Shown here: piece by piece, positions 45,696 through 54,893 of the stretch
How positions within the stretch are numbered: position 1 is the first letter of the stretch
Layout of the letters: every line of letters starts with the position of its first letter
From: Burkholderia sp. L27(2015)
GTDB taxonomy: Bacteria; Pseudomonadota; Gammaproteobacteria; Burkholderiales; Burkholderiaceae
Length of the DNA: 64,000 nucleotides
Assembly (NCBI RefSeq): GCF_009765705.1
Contig: NZ_LMUX01000021.1
Coordinates: 663,518 to 727,517, forward strand
Reading direction: 5' to 3'
Made by a program: the position numbers and the translations under genes
Notes under the pieces: model-generated
The model's input: only the letters and a program-made list of their open reading frames with translations
The model's database searches: none
Told to the model about the DNA's origin: nothing

Positions 45696-46775
45696 TCAGC
45701 GCGGGCTGTACGTGAGCAGTAGCCGCCGCGCGCGGGCGTCGTAATAACGATTCAACACGCTGCACAGAGGCAGCAAGCACGCGACAAAGCCGGCGCCTAT
45801 CCACAGTGTGGCGGTGCGCCCCGGCAGATCGTTGTAGAACGCCAGATCCTGATGGACCCACAAGCTAAGCGGGACATGCAATACATAGACGGGATACGAC
45901 ACCGCGCCTAGCCAACGCGCGACGCGCGCCGCATACCCAGCCGGCTCGCACCACAGCGATTGGTACACCAGCCACGGAAAAGCCACCAGCACGACCGCGC
46001 CATCGAACCACGGCTGCAGCGCGGCCGATGGGCAAGACATCAACAATGCCGCAACCAATGCTACGTATATCCACGCACGCCAGGCGGGCGCAGCCGCTCT
46101 GGGCTTGGCCCCATGCTGTTGCTGTCGTGCCGCCGCGGCCGCATATATCCGGAACAGCAGTACGCCGGCGAAAAACGAGAACCCGACTCGGATCAGTCCC
46201 GAGGAGAAACTTGCCTGACTCCAGCCTACGTCCAGATTATGCGTCGGTGCAGACCACAGCAACGCGACGGTGGCGATGGCACCGATGGCCACCACGGTCG
46301 CGAGCACACGAGTGCTCAACCACCTCAGTATCAGTGCGTAAGTGAGATTGGCGACCAGCTCGAAGAATAGTGACCAAGCCGGGTGATTCAACGGAAACGG
46401 TTGTGCGGTTTGGAAGCTTGGCAGCATCAGGCAAGCCAACACGGCTAGCCACGCCAATTGGGCGGGCGCGACGCTATCGCCCGCGAGCCACGCGCACGCG
46501 GTGAGCGCGCAACCGAGCAGGTAGAGCGGGAAAATTCGTACCACGCGCACCCAGCTAAACGTCCAAACCGACATCCCGGTGCGCAGGCGCGCTTCATAAG
46601 CATTGCCGATTACCACGCCGCTTAACAAGAAGAACACGTCGACCGCCAGATAGCTTTCCTGAAAACGTAAGTCTTCGAAGAAACCGACATGACGCAACAT
46701 CACGAGCAAAGCCGCCACGCCTCGCATCGCATCGAGCGTGGTGAAAAAGGTCTTGGGTGCGTTGGATGCGCGCAT
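45696..46775 (-). CDS. Acyltransferase 3 family membrane protein
   Basis: 359 residues with about ten membrane segments: TLDAMRGVAALLVMLRHVGFF with the catalytic His region, and VDVFFLLSGVVIG. Members O-acylate surface sugars (for example O-antigen or exopolysaccharide). No polysaccharide genes adjoin it, so the target is unknown. Confidence 0.9.
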   Translation of the reverse strand: MRASNAPKTFFTTLDAMRGVAALLVMLRHVGFFEDLRFQESYLAVDVFFLLSGVVIGNAYEARLRTGMSVWTFSWVRVVRIFPLYLLGCALTACAWLAGDSVAPAQLAWLAVLACLMLPSFQTAQPFPLNHPAWSLFFELVANLTYALILRWLSTRVLATVVAIGAIATVALLWSAPTHNLDVGWSQASFSSGLIRVGFSFFAGVLLFRIYAAAAARQQQHGAKPRAAAPAWRAWIYVALVAALLMSCPSAALQPWFDGAVVLVAFPWLVYQSLWCEPAGYAARVARWLGAVSYPVYVLHVPLSLWVHQDLAFYNDLPGRTATLWIGAGFVACLLPLCSVLNRYYDARARRLLLTYSPR

Positions 46776-47156
46776 GGGTGGGGGGGCTTACACGAGCGAT
46801 GGACAACATGCGATTGTAGGGCATCCGCGTATCCGGGATCTGCCCCCGCCGCACGTGCCCCGCCGGCTGTAACCCATGCCGCATGCAACCGTACGGGCGG
46901 CTTTATCTCGACCACGACGTGAAACGGCCGGGACATCGTACGAAACACATTCAAAAAATGAGAAAAATCCGCATTTTTGAATAGAGCAATCTAAAAAGAA
47001 TAACAATTCGTAACAAGAATCTCGGCCTTGTGACAAAACGTAAAAGTCAGGGCGTAAACCCCATGAAAGCGAAGTCGACGCGCTAAGATTGTCTCTAAAT
47101 GAAGGCCAGCGGGTCTTTACACACGAATTGTCGCGGTCTGGGACAGAGGAATCAAA
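46776..47156. other. Divergent AT-rich intergenic region
   Basis: The part 46940-47050 is clearly AT-richer than its surroundings. It holds an inverted repeat TTCAAAAAATG/CATTTTTGAA (46950-46960 with 46972-46981). No gene recognised. It should contain promoters for the acyltransferase and the 47157 gene. Confidence 0.5.
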
Positions 47157-47507
47157 ATGGCGAATGCAAATTCACACGTCGAAGAAGTATCTGGCAGTGA
47201 AAATCCGGCTTATTTCGAAGCCGCGCAAGCCGAGCTGTGCCAGCATCGTCGCGAACTTGCCAAGCAGGTCGCCGCGCTCTATGCCGAATTTCCGAACGTT
47301 CGCTGGGTCGGTTCGCTCGATTTTGAAGGCCTGCCCATCATAGGCGTGCTGGCGCGCAATAGTTGCATCCATGAGCCCATGCTGTCGGAATGCGGTCGTT
47401 TCACGGTGGAGCCGTCTTATTACGGTCTCTCCGAAAAGGCTGCCGCAGCGATGCAGAAAGCCAATCACGCTTTGGCTATCGGTGTTTCGGGGCGCCTCGC
47501 CCACTAA
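47157..47507 (+). CDS. Uncharacterised 116-residue protein
   Basis: Not recognised. It is soluble with no signal peptide, a charged N-terminal helix (PAYFEAAQAELCQHRRELAKQ), a mixed core (NVRWVGSLDFEGLPIIGVLAR) and two further Cys. A good AGAGGAA ribosome-binding site and a terminator just downstream support it as a real, separately transcribed gene. Confidence 0.75.
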   Translation: MANANSHVEEVSGSENPAYFEAAQAELCQHRRELAKQVAALYAEFPNVRWVGSLDFEGLPIIGVLARNSCIHEPMLSECGRFTVEPSYYGLSEKAAAAMQKANHALAIGVSGRLAH

Positions 47508-47550
47508 AACGGCGTGCCGGTGAACCGGCGCCAAGTTTCGTCGCACTATG

Positions 47551-47580
47551 AAAAGGTCAACCTGCGGGTTGGCCTTTTTG
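47551..47580 (+). terminator. Terminator after the 47157 gene
   Basis: Stem AAGGTCAACC/GGTTGGCCTT (47553-47562 with 47567-47576, one G-U pair), ending in TTTTT. The matching A-run on the other side makes it potentially bidirectional. Confidence 0.88.
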
Positions 47581-47620
47581 CTTTTGGACATAGTCCGTGC
47601 GGATCGTTGAACGCGGGGTT

Positions 47621-47668
47621 ATAGACATATCCCTAGACGTGTCTATAGGCGTGTCCATGGCGTATCGC
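47621..47668. repeat. 12-bp degenerate tandem array upstream of the EAL gene
   Basis: Four 12-base units at 47621, 47633, 47645 and 47657, consensus about ataggcgtgtcc. It lies beyond the terminator at 47580. Confidence 0.75.
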
Positions 47669-47823
47669 GTTTGCATCGTTCGAAATATTTTTCTGCTCAC
47701 CGACGCGAATCCATCTGATAACCTTGGTCCGAACCGAACCGTACCCCACGTAGTGGGCGCCGCGAACTTGCCTGGTGCGGAACGGAGTTTGTCTGACCCT
47801 TTCAATTGATTTGCGAGAACCCT

Positions 47824-49029
47824 ATGACCCAGCTCACCGCCCTTTATAAAGGCGATGTGCTTACCTCCGTGTTTCAGCCCATCTTCGGCATGCTGCATCG
47901 GCGTCCGGTTGGCGGCGAGGCGCTATTGCGCGTTACGAAGGAAGACGGAACATCCGTCAACCCGCTGGCCGCTTTCGCCCAATGCTCCGCGAGCGAGCAA
48001 ATCGAACTCGACTGGGCGTGCATCCGCCTGCATCTGCAACATGGCGGCCGCTTGCTGGGACCGCAGGAGTGGCTATTTCTCAATGTATTGCCGCAAACGC
48101 TCTCGCACCCGTGGTACGTAGCCGAGATGTTGGAGCAGGTCGCCAGCGTCGGGCTGCGGCCTCAACAAATCGTGATCGAAGTGCTCGAAAGCGAAGGCGA
48201 CAATCGGCCGCTGGCCGATGCGATCGCCGCCTTGCGAGCGGAAGGTTTCGTCACGGCGCTCGACGATTTCGGCATCCGCCGCTCGAACCTCGATCGCATT
48301 GCCTTGCTCGCGCCTGACATCGTTAAAATCGATCGCGAATTTTTGAATTTGGCGATGACGCGACGGCATTTCGAGCGGCTGCTTCCCACGCTGATCAAAT
48401 TGATCCACGAAACGGGATCGCTGGTGGTGGTCGAAGGCATCGAAACCCAGGGCGAGCTCGATTTCGTCGCGCAGTGTAATGCCGATCTGGTGCAGGGCTT
48501 TTTGTTGGGCAAACCGATCGAAGGGCGGGCGCCCCCGCAAGCCGCAGTCGGGTCGATCGATCAAGCACACGATGCGTTGGCGCGTCGCCGCCAGCACGAA
48601 AACGAATATCAGTCGACTACGCTCGCAGCGTACCAAGCCACGCTCAGGTCGGCGGCGCAGCAGATGATGGCTGGCTCGCCTTTCGAATCGGCGGCGAGCG
48701 CGCTCGCCCAGTTGCCGTTTTTTACCCGTGTGTATCTGCTCAATGCATCAGGCTATCAAGTGGGGGCGGTCATCGAAACTCCCTCGAATGAGGAAAACGG
48801 CAACTATGCCCGGTTCGCGCCGCTGCGCAATCCGCAAGGCGCGCGTTGGGGCATGCGGCCGTACTTCAGCGATGCCGTGCGGCGACCCGGCGAAGTCGTC
48901 GTGACCGAACCTTACCTCGGCATCATCGGCGACCTGGGTTGCGTCACACTGGCAATCGCTTTCAAATGCAAGGACGAGCTGGCGGTGATGGGCGTCGACT
49001 TGTCGTGGCGTTGGGAGGAAAAAAACTGA
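47824..49029 (+). CDS. EAL-domain cyclic-di-GMP phosphodiesterase-like protein with C-terminal sensor
   Basis: 401 residues. Residues about 10-240 form an EAL domain with GGEALLR, the IEVLES strand, LDDFG, VKID and VEGIET, so the metal and catalytic residues appear present. Non-consensus details are DDFGIRRSNL in place of DDFGTGYSSL. Residues about 265-400 resemble the YkuI-type C-terminal sensory domain. No membrane segment, so it is cytosolic. The start at 47824 is favoured over 47806 (Met-Ile). Confidence 0.87.
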   Translation: MTQLTALYKGDVLTSVFQPIFGMLHRRPVGGEALLRVTKEDGTSVNPLAAFAQCSASEQIELDWACIRLHLQHGGRLLGPQEWLFLNVLPQTLSHPWYVAEMLEQVASVGLRPQQIVIEVLESEGDNRPLADAIAALRAEGFVTALDDFGIRRSNLDRIALLAPDIVKIDREFLNLAMTRRHFERLLPTLIKLIHETGSLVVVEGIETQGELDFVAQCNADLVQGFLLGKPIEGRAPPQAAVGSIDQAHDALARRRQHENEYQSTTLAAYQATLRSAAQQMMAGSPFESAASALAQLPFFTRVYLLNASGYQVGAVIETPSNEENGNYARFAPLRNPQGARWGMRPYFSDAVRRPGEVVVTEPYLGIIGDLGCVTLAIAFKCKDELAVMGVDLSWRWEEKN

Positions 49030-49150
49030 GACCCAAGCTGTAAGGCGGGACGATCGGGAACGAAAACCCGCTGCTGATCTCAAATCGAGCATACGAGCCC
49101 GCAGCTGGACCCGCGGCCGGTGTCCATACTCACCTGTTGGATTGCCCACG

Positions 49151-49942
49151 ATGAAGCCGCCACCGCACAGCATGGACCGCACGCTACTCGAAACCAACCG
49201 TCAGTTTTACGACGGACTGTGGTCAGGTGCGCGTCTGGTGGAACCGGAGCGCTTCAACACCTGGCCGTTGGTCAGCTCCTTACTCGCGACGGGTCAGCGA
49301 CGGCTCGAAGTGGCACCGGGGCTGCGCCCGCGCTTGCCGCTAGACCTGACCCAGTTTGTCGATATCAGCGAGCCTGCCCTGGAGAAACTGCGAGCGCGCG
49401 GCGCTGACGCGACATTCGGGCAGGTGAGCGCGCTGCCGTTTGACGATGCCATGTTCGATCTGGTCTGTGCGCTCGACATTGTGGAACACGTCGACGATGA
49501 CGATGCCGCCCTGTCGGAACTCACGCGTGTTCTCACGCCGGGCGGAACGTTTTTGCTGTCGGTGCCGCTGCACCCCTCGCGCTGGACGCCGTTCGACGAT
49601 TTCGTCGGCCACCGCCGCCGTTACGAGCCCGCACGGCTGATCGAAAAGTTGGCCCAGCACGGGCTCGTGGTCGAGCGCAGCGGCGTGTATGGGATGCAGC
49701 CGCGCTCCTCGCGTTTGCTCGATCTCGGCATGTGGTACCTGACCCATCGCCGGGAACGCGCCCTATGGTGGTATAACCGCGTCTTCATGCCATTGGGGGT
49801 GCGTTTTCAGGACAAGCTGAAACTGGCGCCAGGCATGATCGCATTGGACGATGTCGATGAGATCGTGATGGTGTGCCGCAAGACGGGCGACGTCGCATCG
49901 ACCGATACGCATGGCGTCGCATTGAGCAGCATCGAGCACTAA
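49151..49942 (+). CDS. Class I SAM-dependent methyltransferase
   Basis: 263 residues with the Rossmann pattern: LEVAPG (atypical motif I without the GxGxG), VDISEPAL, FDLVCALDIVEHV and LTPGGTFLLSVP. The end is specific (HRRRYEPARL, WWYNRVFMPLG) and suggests a small-molecule or lipid substrate. The start is uncertain (49151 or 49172). It is followed 15 bases later by a glutamine amidotransferase. Confidence 0.85.
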   Translation: MKPPPHSMDRTLLETNRQFYDGLWSGARLVEPERFNTWPLVSSLLATGQRRLEVAPGLRPRLPLDLTQFVDISEPALEKLRARGADATFGQVSALPFDDAMFDLVCALDIVEHVDDDDAALSELTRVLTPGGTFLLSVPLHPSRWTPFDDFVGHRRRYEPARLIEKLAQHGLVVERSGVYGMQPRSSRLLDLGMWYLTHRRERALWWYNRVFMPLGVRFQDKLKLAPGMIALDDVDEIVMVCRKTGDVASTDTHGVALSSIEH

Positions 49943-49957
49943 TGGAATGGGAGCCAA

Positions 49958-50668
49958 ATGAAAACGTTGATGGCGTTGCGCCACGTGGATTTTGAAGATT
50001 TGGGCGAGCTGGAGCCGCTTTTCACGCAGGCCGGCATGTCGATCCAGTACCTTGACGCGACCCGCGCATCATTAGCCGAGGTCGACCCGCTCGAGGCCGA
50101 TGTCATGGTGGTGCTGGGCGGCCCGATGGGGGTGTACGAAGCGGCCCGATACCCGTATCTGCAGGACGAAATTCGCATCCTCAAACATCGGATCGAGGGC
50201 GGCCGCCCGACTCTGGGCATATGTCTCGGAGCGCAGTTGATCGCTGCGGCGGTGGGCGCAAACGTATTTCCCGGTGGCTCGCAGGAAATCGGCTGGGCGC
50301 CCATCGTGTTGAGCGACGCGGGTCGGCAAGGGCCGCTCGCGTGCCTCGGTGGCACACAAGCGGGGCCTGCGCCGCTGGTACTCCATTGGCACGGCGACAC
50401 CTTTGATTTGCCGCCGGGTGCCACGCGGCTGGCCAGCACCTCCACCTACGAAAACCAGGCTTTTTCGATTGGCCGCCATGTGCTCGCGCTTCAATTTCAT
50501 CTAGAAGTGCAACCGGGCGCGATCGATACCTGGATTGAAGGCAACAAGGATCAACTGGCGGCGCTCGGCATTTCGCCCGAGTCGCTGCGCGTGCACCGCA
50601 ACGTGGTAAGCCCCGACGCCGCACATCAAGTCATGAGCGCATGGCTGGCCGGATTCGCACGCGACTGA
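49958..50668 (+). CDS. Class I glutamine amidotransferase (GMP synthase-like)
   Basis: 236 residues with a complete triad: Cys89 (GICLGAQ), His181 and Glu183 (QFHLEV). Stand-alone enzymes of this subgroup transfer or release ammonia, or act as gamma-glutamyl peptidases. The acceptor is unknown. GGGAG precedes the ATG. Confidence 0.92.
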   Translation: MKTLMALRHVDFEDLGELEPLFTQAGMSIQYLDATRASLAEVDPLEADVMVVLGGPMGVYEAARYPYLQDEIRILKHRIEGGRPTLGICLGAQLIAAAVGANVFPGGSQEIGWAPIVLSDAGRQGPLACLGGTQAGPAPLVLHWHGDTFDLPPGATRLASTSTYENQAFSIGRHVLALQFHLEVQPGAIDTWIEGNKDQLAALGISPESLRVHRNVVSPDAAHQVMSAWLAGFARD

Positions 50669-50902
50669 CGCTCCAAATTTTGGCTTCCTTGGTTGTGGTG
50701 CAAATAGCGCAGGCGAGCGCGAAGGCGCGCGGCGGTTCGTCATCTCGAGCAGATTTGCACCAGAGCCGATCGCGGCACCTCGCACACCGCGGCGACTGTG
50801 CTGCTTGAGGCAAATGATCATTGCTCGCATGCGCCTTTCAGAATGGCTACGTGCCGCCTAGAATATCGGGGTGGCTATCGCTATTGCTCGAAGGAGACTG
50901 TT

Positions 50903-51160
50903 ATGAAATTCGCCTTCCGCGTTCTAGTCAGCGCGCTACTCGGCGCATTGTGTGTCAGCACGGCATTTGCTCAAGTGAGCGCATGGTCTTGCGATCCCAA
51001 TGCGCCAAAGACGCGTGCCGAAGTCAGAGCCAATTACCTCGTCTGGCTCGCAGCCGGTTACGATCAGTTGGACTCGATCGATTATCCCGACAATGCCATT
51101 CGCGCAGGCCGGATTATCGCCGAGCAGCGGGCCAGGGCCGGCCAAACGTGCCCGGGCTGA
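50903..51160 (+). CDS. Small secreted protein, DUF4148-like
   Basis: 85 residues: signal peptide ending STAFA, then a 60-residue mature part with TRAEVRANYLVWLAAGYDQ and YPDNAIRAGRIIAEQR, resembling DUF4148 proteins of Burkholderia-type genomes. Two Cys (CDPNAP and the C-terminal CPG) could pair. Strong AAGGAGA ribosome-binding site. Function unknown. Confidence 0.7.
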   Translation: MKFAFRVLVSALLGALCVSTAFAQVSAWSCDPNAPKTRAEVRANYLVWLAAGYDQLDSIDYPDNAIRAGRIIAEQRARAGQTCPG

Positions 51161-51260
51161 TGGTGTCGCGATAAGGGCGGTAAGGCGACGAAATACCGAT
51201 AAAATCAGGACTACTTATATTTTAAACGAGTAGAATTTCTCGGCGGCGGGTGATGCAATT

Positions 51261-51587
51261 TTGCCCAGGCATTTCATCTGCCCTTTCGTGATCTTCTGCA
51301 TCAAGTCGAAAACCTCGCCGTCCCATGCCCTGAACGTCTATGTCGGATCGCTCGATTACAAGCGCGGCCCGCTATACCTCGGCGCCAGTCACGCGGAGCA
51401 GGGCTGGACCGCATCGAGCATCGGCGAAGAAAAGCGCTTCAATCCGCATCTGGCCGGAACGACTCAAGCGCAATATGTCGAATTGATGAACAACCTGCCC
51501 CTGCCTCATACCAAGATGATGGATATCGCATTTGCCTGCGAATCTTTCTTGCGGCCAGCTCCCCGTCTCGTCAAAATCTGCGGTTGA
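51261..51587 (+). pseudogene. Remnant of a metallo-beta-lactamase-fold hydrolase (persulfide dioxygenase-like)
   Basis: The stretch SSIGEEKRFNPHLAGTTQAQ ... LPLPHTKMMDIAF closely resembles the C-terminus of ETHE1/Blh-type MBL hydrolases, and LDYKRGP upstream matches their DYKG. The metal-binding HxHxDH half is absent upstream and the C-terminus runs into unrelated sequence, so this is a decayed fragment. The next gene carries a rhodanese domain, a usual partner of such enzymes. Confidence 0.65.
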
Positions 51588-51773
51588 CCGATCCCGCCCC
51601 TTGGGCGTTTACACCATGAGTTCACTCGGAGTTCGGGCGAGCGGAACTTTGTATCACAATCTCGTCTCGTAAACGGTCCATAATGGCGAGAGTCAATACA
51701 TGCGCCGGCATTTGCGTGGCGCGTTTCTGGTGAACGGTGCGGCACGCCTACGTGTCGTCGTGGAGTCCTCGCA

Positions 51774-52949
51774 ATGCTGCATGACTTGGTGGCGAGCTAC
51801 GGCCCGCTACTGGTATTTATCAATGTGCTCGCGGCCTCCCTGGGCCTGCCGGTTCCGGCGCTGCCGACACTGATCTTCGTCGGCGCCTCGATCGCGATGG
51901 CGCCGGGCGAGGTTTGGTCGAGCCTGCTTCTGGCACTGGCCGTGTCTGTGGTCGCGAGCCTGCTCGGCGATACGGTATGGTTCAAGGCCGGACGCCGTTA
52001 CGGCGGAAAAACTCTTCAGACCCTTTGCAAGGTCTCGCTGTCACGGGACACCTGCGTCAAACAAACCGAGCGTTTCTTCGGACGCTGGGGTGCGCGTGTG
52101 CTGTTCGTCGCTAAATTCGTACCGGGTCTGTCGATGGTGTCGGTGCCGCTCGCCGGCGCGATGGGCGTGCGCTATTCCACGTTCCTGCAATACGACGGCG
52201 TCGGCGCGGGGCTTTGGGCCGCAGCCGGCCTTGCGCTGGGCGCGATCTTCGCCTATCAGCTCGATTTGCTGTTTGCCCTGCTGGGTTTATACGGCCGCGA
52301 CGCTGCCGCGACTGCCGTGGTCTTGCTGGTCTTGTACATCGGCTACCGGTGGTACAGCCGGCGTGCCTTGACGAAGAAGCTTGAAACGGCGCGCATGAGC
52401 GTCGGCCAACTGCACACACTGATGCAGGCCGGCGACATGCCGCGCATATTCGATATCCGTTCGGCCGAAAAGCGCTTCCTCGACCCCGTGATCATCCCGG
52501 GCGCCCAATTTGCCGATGAGCGGGACTTGGGTGGCCTCGTGGGGTCGCTTAAACGCGGGCAGAAGATCGTGATTTATTGCTCCTGCCCCAATGAAGTATC
52601 GGCCGCATGGATGGCCAAGCATTTGCGGGAGCTGGGTTTCCCGGACGCGATGCCGCTGCTCGGCGGCCTCGAAGCGTGGCGCGACGAGGGCTGGCCGCTG
52701 GAGCCCATTGCGGATCCCGGTGAACTGGACGAGCACGGCGCGCTCGATATGAGCGGCCGCGCGGCGCGACGCTCGGCCGATGGCTCTGGGGATGTCTGCG
52801 CCTTTACGCCACCGCCTGCGTCGCCCATTGGGGCGTCCACTACGCCGCCGACTATTCCGCAACTCGTGCCCCAACCCGTGCCGCAACCCGCGCCGACCCC
52901 AACGCCCCTCGACGCTCGCAGCGGGCCCGACGCCACCGAGCTTGGCTAA
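51774..52949 (+). CDS. DedA-family membrane protein fused to rhodanese domain
   Basis: 391 residues. Residues 1-195 are a DedA/SNARE-associated domain (LGDTVWFKAGRRYG, KFVPGLSMVSVPLAG). Residues 205-310 are a cytosolic rhodanese domain (IFDIRS, then IVIYCSCPNE with Cys269 or Cys271 at the active loop, and GGLEAWRDEGWPLEP). The tail (330-391) is low-complexity, with repeated Pro-Gln. The fusion suggests sulfur transfer coupled to a membrane transport or lipid function. GTG upstream starts are less likely. Confidence 0.9.
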   Translation: MLHDLVASYGPLLVFINVLAASLGLPVPALPTLIFVGASIAMAPGEVWSSLLLALAVSVVASLLGDTVWFKAGRRYGGKTLQTLCKVSLSRDTCVKQTERFFGRWGARVLFVAKFVPGLSMVSVPLAGAMGVRYSTFLQYDGVGAGLWAAAGLALGAIFAYQLDLLFALLGLYGRDAAATAVVLLVLYIGYRWYSRRALTKKLETARMSVGQLHTLMQAGDMPRIFDIRSAEKRFLDPVIIPGAQFADERDLGGLVGSLKRGQKIVIYCSCPNEVSAAWMAKHLRELGFPDAMPLLGGLEAWRDEGWPLEPIADPGELDEHGALDMSGRAARRSADGSGDVCAFTPPPASPIGASTTPPTIPQLVPQPVPQPAPTPTPLDARSGPDATELG

Positions 52950-52975
52950 GCCGAACTAATTCTGGAGTGCCCGAA

Positions 52976-54793
52976 ATGAATCCCCCAGCCGATATCCAAG
53001 GCACCGATGGTGGCGCCGTGCAGTCGCCGCCAGAGGAAGGTCTGCTGTCCATGAGCGCGGATGTGCGCGGACAACCGGAGAACAATGTCGCGGCGCCCGA
53101 CGAGGTTGGCGACGCGCCGTTTTCGTCGCTGGAGTCGCGGCGTCATCAAATGTACCCCGTCCTAACCCCCGCCGAGATTGGACGCATGCGGCGCTTCGGC
53201 GCCGTTCGGCATTATGAAGCGGGCAAGCTGCTGTTCTCGATCGGAGAACGCGGGCCCGGCTTGCACGTGTTGTTGCGCGGGCGCGTGCGCCTGTTGCAGC
53301 GCGACGGTTTTGGGCACTCGAAAGCCGTCGTGGAAGAGGGGCCCGGCCAATTTCTCGGCGAGGTCGGACAATTGTCGGGCAGGCCCGCGATGGTCGATGG
53401 CCTCGCGCTGGAAGCGGTCGAAGCCTTGGTGATCCCGCCTGACCAATTGCGCGCACTGTTGGTCGCTGAAGCGGATCTCGGCGAGCGCATGATGCGCGCG
53501 ATGATCCTGCGGCGCGTGGGGTTGATCGAGCGAGGGATGGGGCTGGTGCTGGTGGGCTGCTCGGCTGCAAACGCAAAACTGCATCTGATGCAAAGCTTCC
53601 TGCGGCGCAATGCCTATCCACACACCGTGCTTGACGCGCAAACCGATGAAGACGCGGTGACTTTGCTTGAACGCATCTCGACGACGAAGCACGATTTTCC
53701 GCTGGTGATCTGTCCGGACGGCACGGTGTTGCGCTCGCCGGACTTCGGACAACTCGCGTCGCAGCTGGGTCTATTGCCGGAGTTCGATCCGGATCACGTG
53801 TACGACGTGACGGTCGTGGGCGCCGGCCCGGCGGGTTTGGCCACGGCCGTGTACGCGGCGTCCGAAGGCTTGTCGGTCGCGGTCTTCGATGCTCGCGCGC
53901 CAGGCGGTCAAGCCGGCGCCAGCGCCCGCATTGAGAATTATCTGGGCTTTCCCACCGGTATTTCGGGCCAGGCGCTGGCTGGACGCGCCTTCGTGCAAGC
54001 GCAAAAATTCGGCGCGCACATTGCGATTCCGCTCAAGGTCAAGGCGCTGCACTGCGGCGACCGTCCGCTGGAAATGGAACTGATGGATGGGCGGCGCGTG
54101 CCCACGCGCACCGTGGTGATCGCCAGCGGTGCGGTCTATCGCCGGCCGGCCATCGAAGGCCTGGAGAAATACGAAGGACGTGGCGTGTACTACTGGGCGT
54201 CGCCCGTGGAAGCCAAGTTGTGCAAGGACGAAGAGGTCCTGCTGGTGGGCGGAGGAAATTCGGCGGGCCAAGCGGCGGTGTTTCTTTCCTCGCATGCGGC
54301 GCGTGTACACGTGTTTATTCGTGCCGCCAGTTTGGAGTCCAGCATGTCGCGGTATTTGATCGACCGGCTGGCCTCCTTGTCCAACGTGATACTGCATCCG
54401 CGTTCGGAAATTACGGCCCTGGAAGGCGACGAGGCGATGCTCAGCGGAGTCCGGTATCGCACGCGCGGTGAGGAGGGCAGCGTCGAAAATGGCACGATGG
54501 CGCTGCGGCATTTATTCCTTTTTGTCGGCGCGAATCCGAACACCGAATGGCTGCGCAGTTGCAACGTGCACATCGATGCAAAGGGGTTTGTGCCCACGGG
54601 AGCCGCGGCCGGCAATGCGGACTTTACGCCGACGTGCCCGTTGGAAACCAGCGTAAGCGGCGTGTTTGCCATCGGCGACGTACGCTCGGATTCGACCAAA
54701 CGCGTGGCGGCCGCCGTGGGCGAGGGCGCTGCGGTGGTCGCACAGATACACGGTTTTCTATCGAGAGCCACCGAGAAACCGACGTTGATGTAG
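52976..54793 (+). CDS. Cyclic nucleotide-binding domain fused to thioredoxin-reductase-like flavoprotein
   Basis: 605 residues. Residues about 65-170 are a cNMP-binding domain (GPGLHVLLRGRVRLL, FLGEVGQLSGRPA). Residues 185-265 are a thioredoxin-like domain without CxxC (LVGCSAANAK, ICPDGTVLRSP). Residues 277-600 are a thioredoxin-reductase fold with VVGAGPAGLATA, GGGNSAGQAA and FAIGDVRSDSTKRVA. The redox CATC motif is missing; VYYWASP stands at that place. GGAG eight bases before the ATG at 52976. It directly follows the DedA-rhodanese gene and is probably co-transcribed. Confidence 0.92.
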   Translation: MNPPADIQGTDGGAVQSPPEEGLLSMSADVRGQPENNVAAPDEVGDAPFSSLESRRHQMYPVLTPAEIGRMRRFGAVRHYEAGKLLFSIGERGPGLHVLLRGRVRLLQRDGFGHSKAVVEEGPGQFLGEVGQLSGRPAMVDGLALEAVEALVIPPDQLRALLVAEADLGERMMRAMILRRVGLIERGMGLVLVGCSAANAKLHLMQSFLRRNAYPHTVLDAQTDEDAVTLLERISTTKHDFPLVICPDGTVLRSPDFGQLASQLGLLPEFDPDHVYDVTVVGAGPAGLATAVYAASEGLSVAVFDARAPGGQAGASARIENYLGFPTGISGQALAGRAFVQAQKFGAHIAIPLKVKALHCGDRPLEMELMDGRRVPTRTVVIASGAVYRRPAIEGLEKYEGRGVYYWASPVEAKLCKDEEVLLVGGGNSAGQAAVFLSSHAARVHVFIRAASLESSMSRYLIDRLASLSNVILHPRSEITALEGDEAMLSGVRYRTRGEEGSVENGTMALRHLFLFVGANPNTEWLRSCNVHIDAKGFVPTGAAAGNADFTPTCPLETSVSGVFAIGDVRSDSTKRVAAAVGEGAAVVAQIHGFLSRATEKPTLM

Positions 54794-54840
54794 ACGATGA
54801 GGTAGAACGGGTTCCAACGGGTGTTCCAACGGGTCTTCCA
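54781..54840. repeat. 12-bp degenerate tandem array across the TrxR-fusion stop codon
   Basis: Five 12-base units (54781, 54793, 54805, 54817, 54829); the last three are near acgggtnttcca. The TAG stop spans units one and two. Confidence 0.8.
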
Positions 54841-54893
54841 TCTGTATACTCGGGGTCCGTCCCCAGCCCGCTACCCTTACCTCTCGAGAAATC

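Noticed and set aside
52840-52925. Pro-Gln repeat at the end of the DedA-rhodanese gene as a separate functional motif
   Set aside because: It reads as a low-complexity tail in frame and probably reflects the same gene-end repeat tendency rather than a domain.
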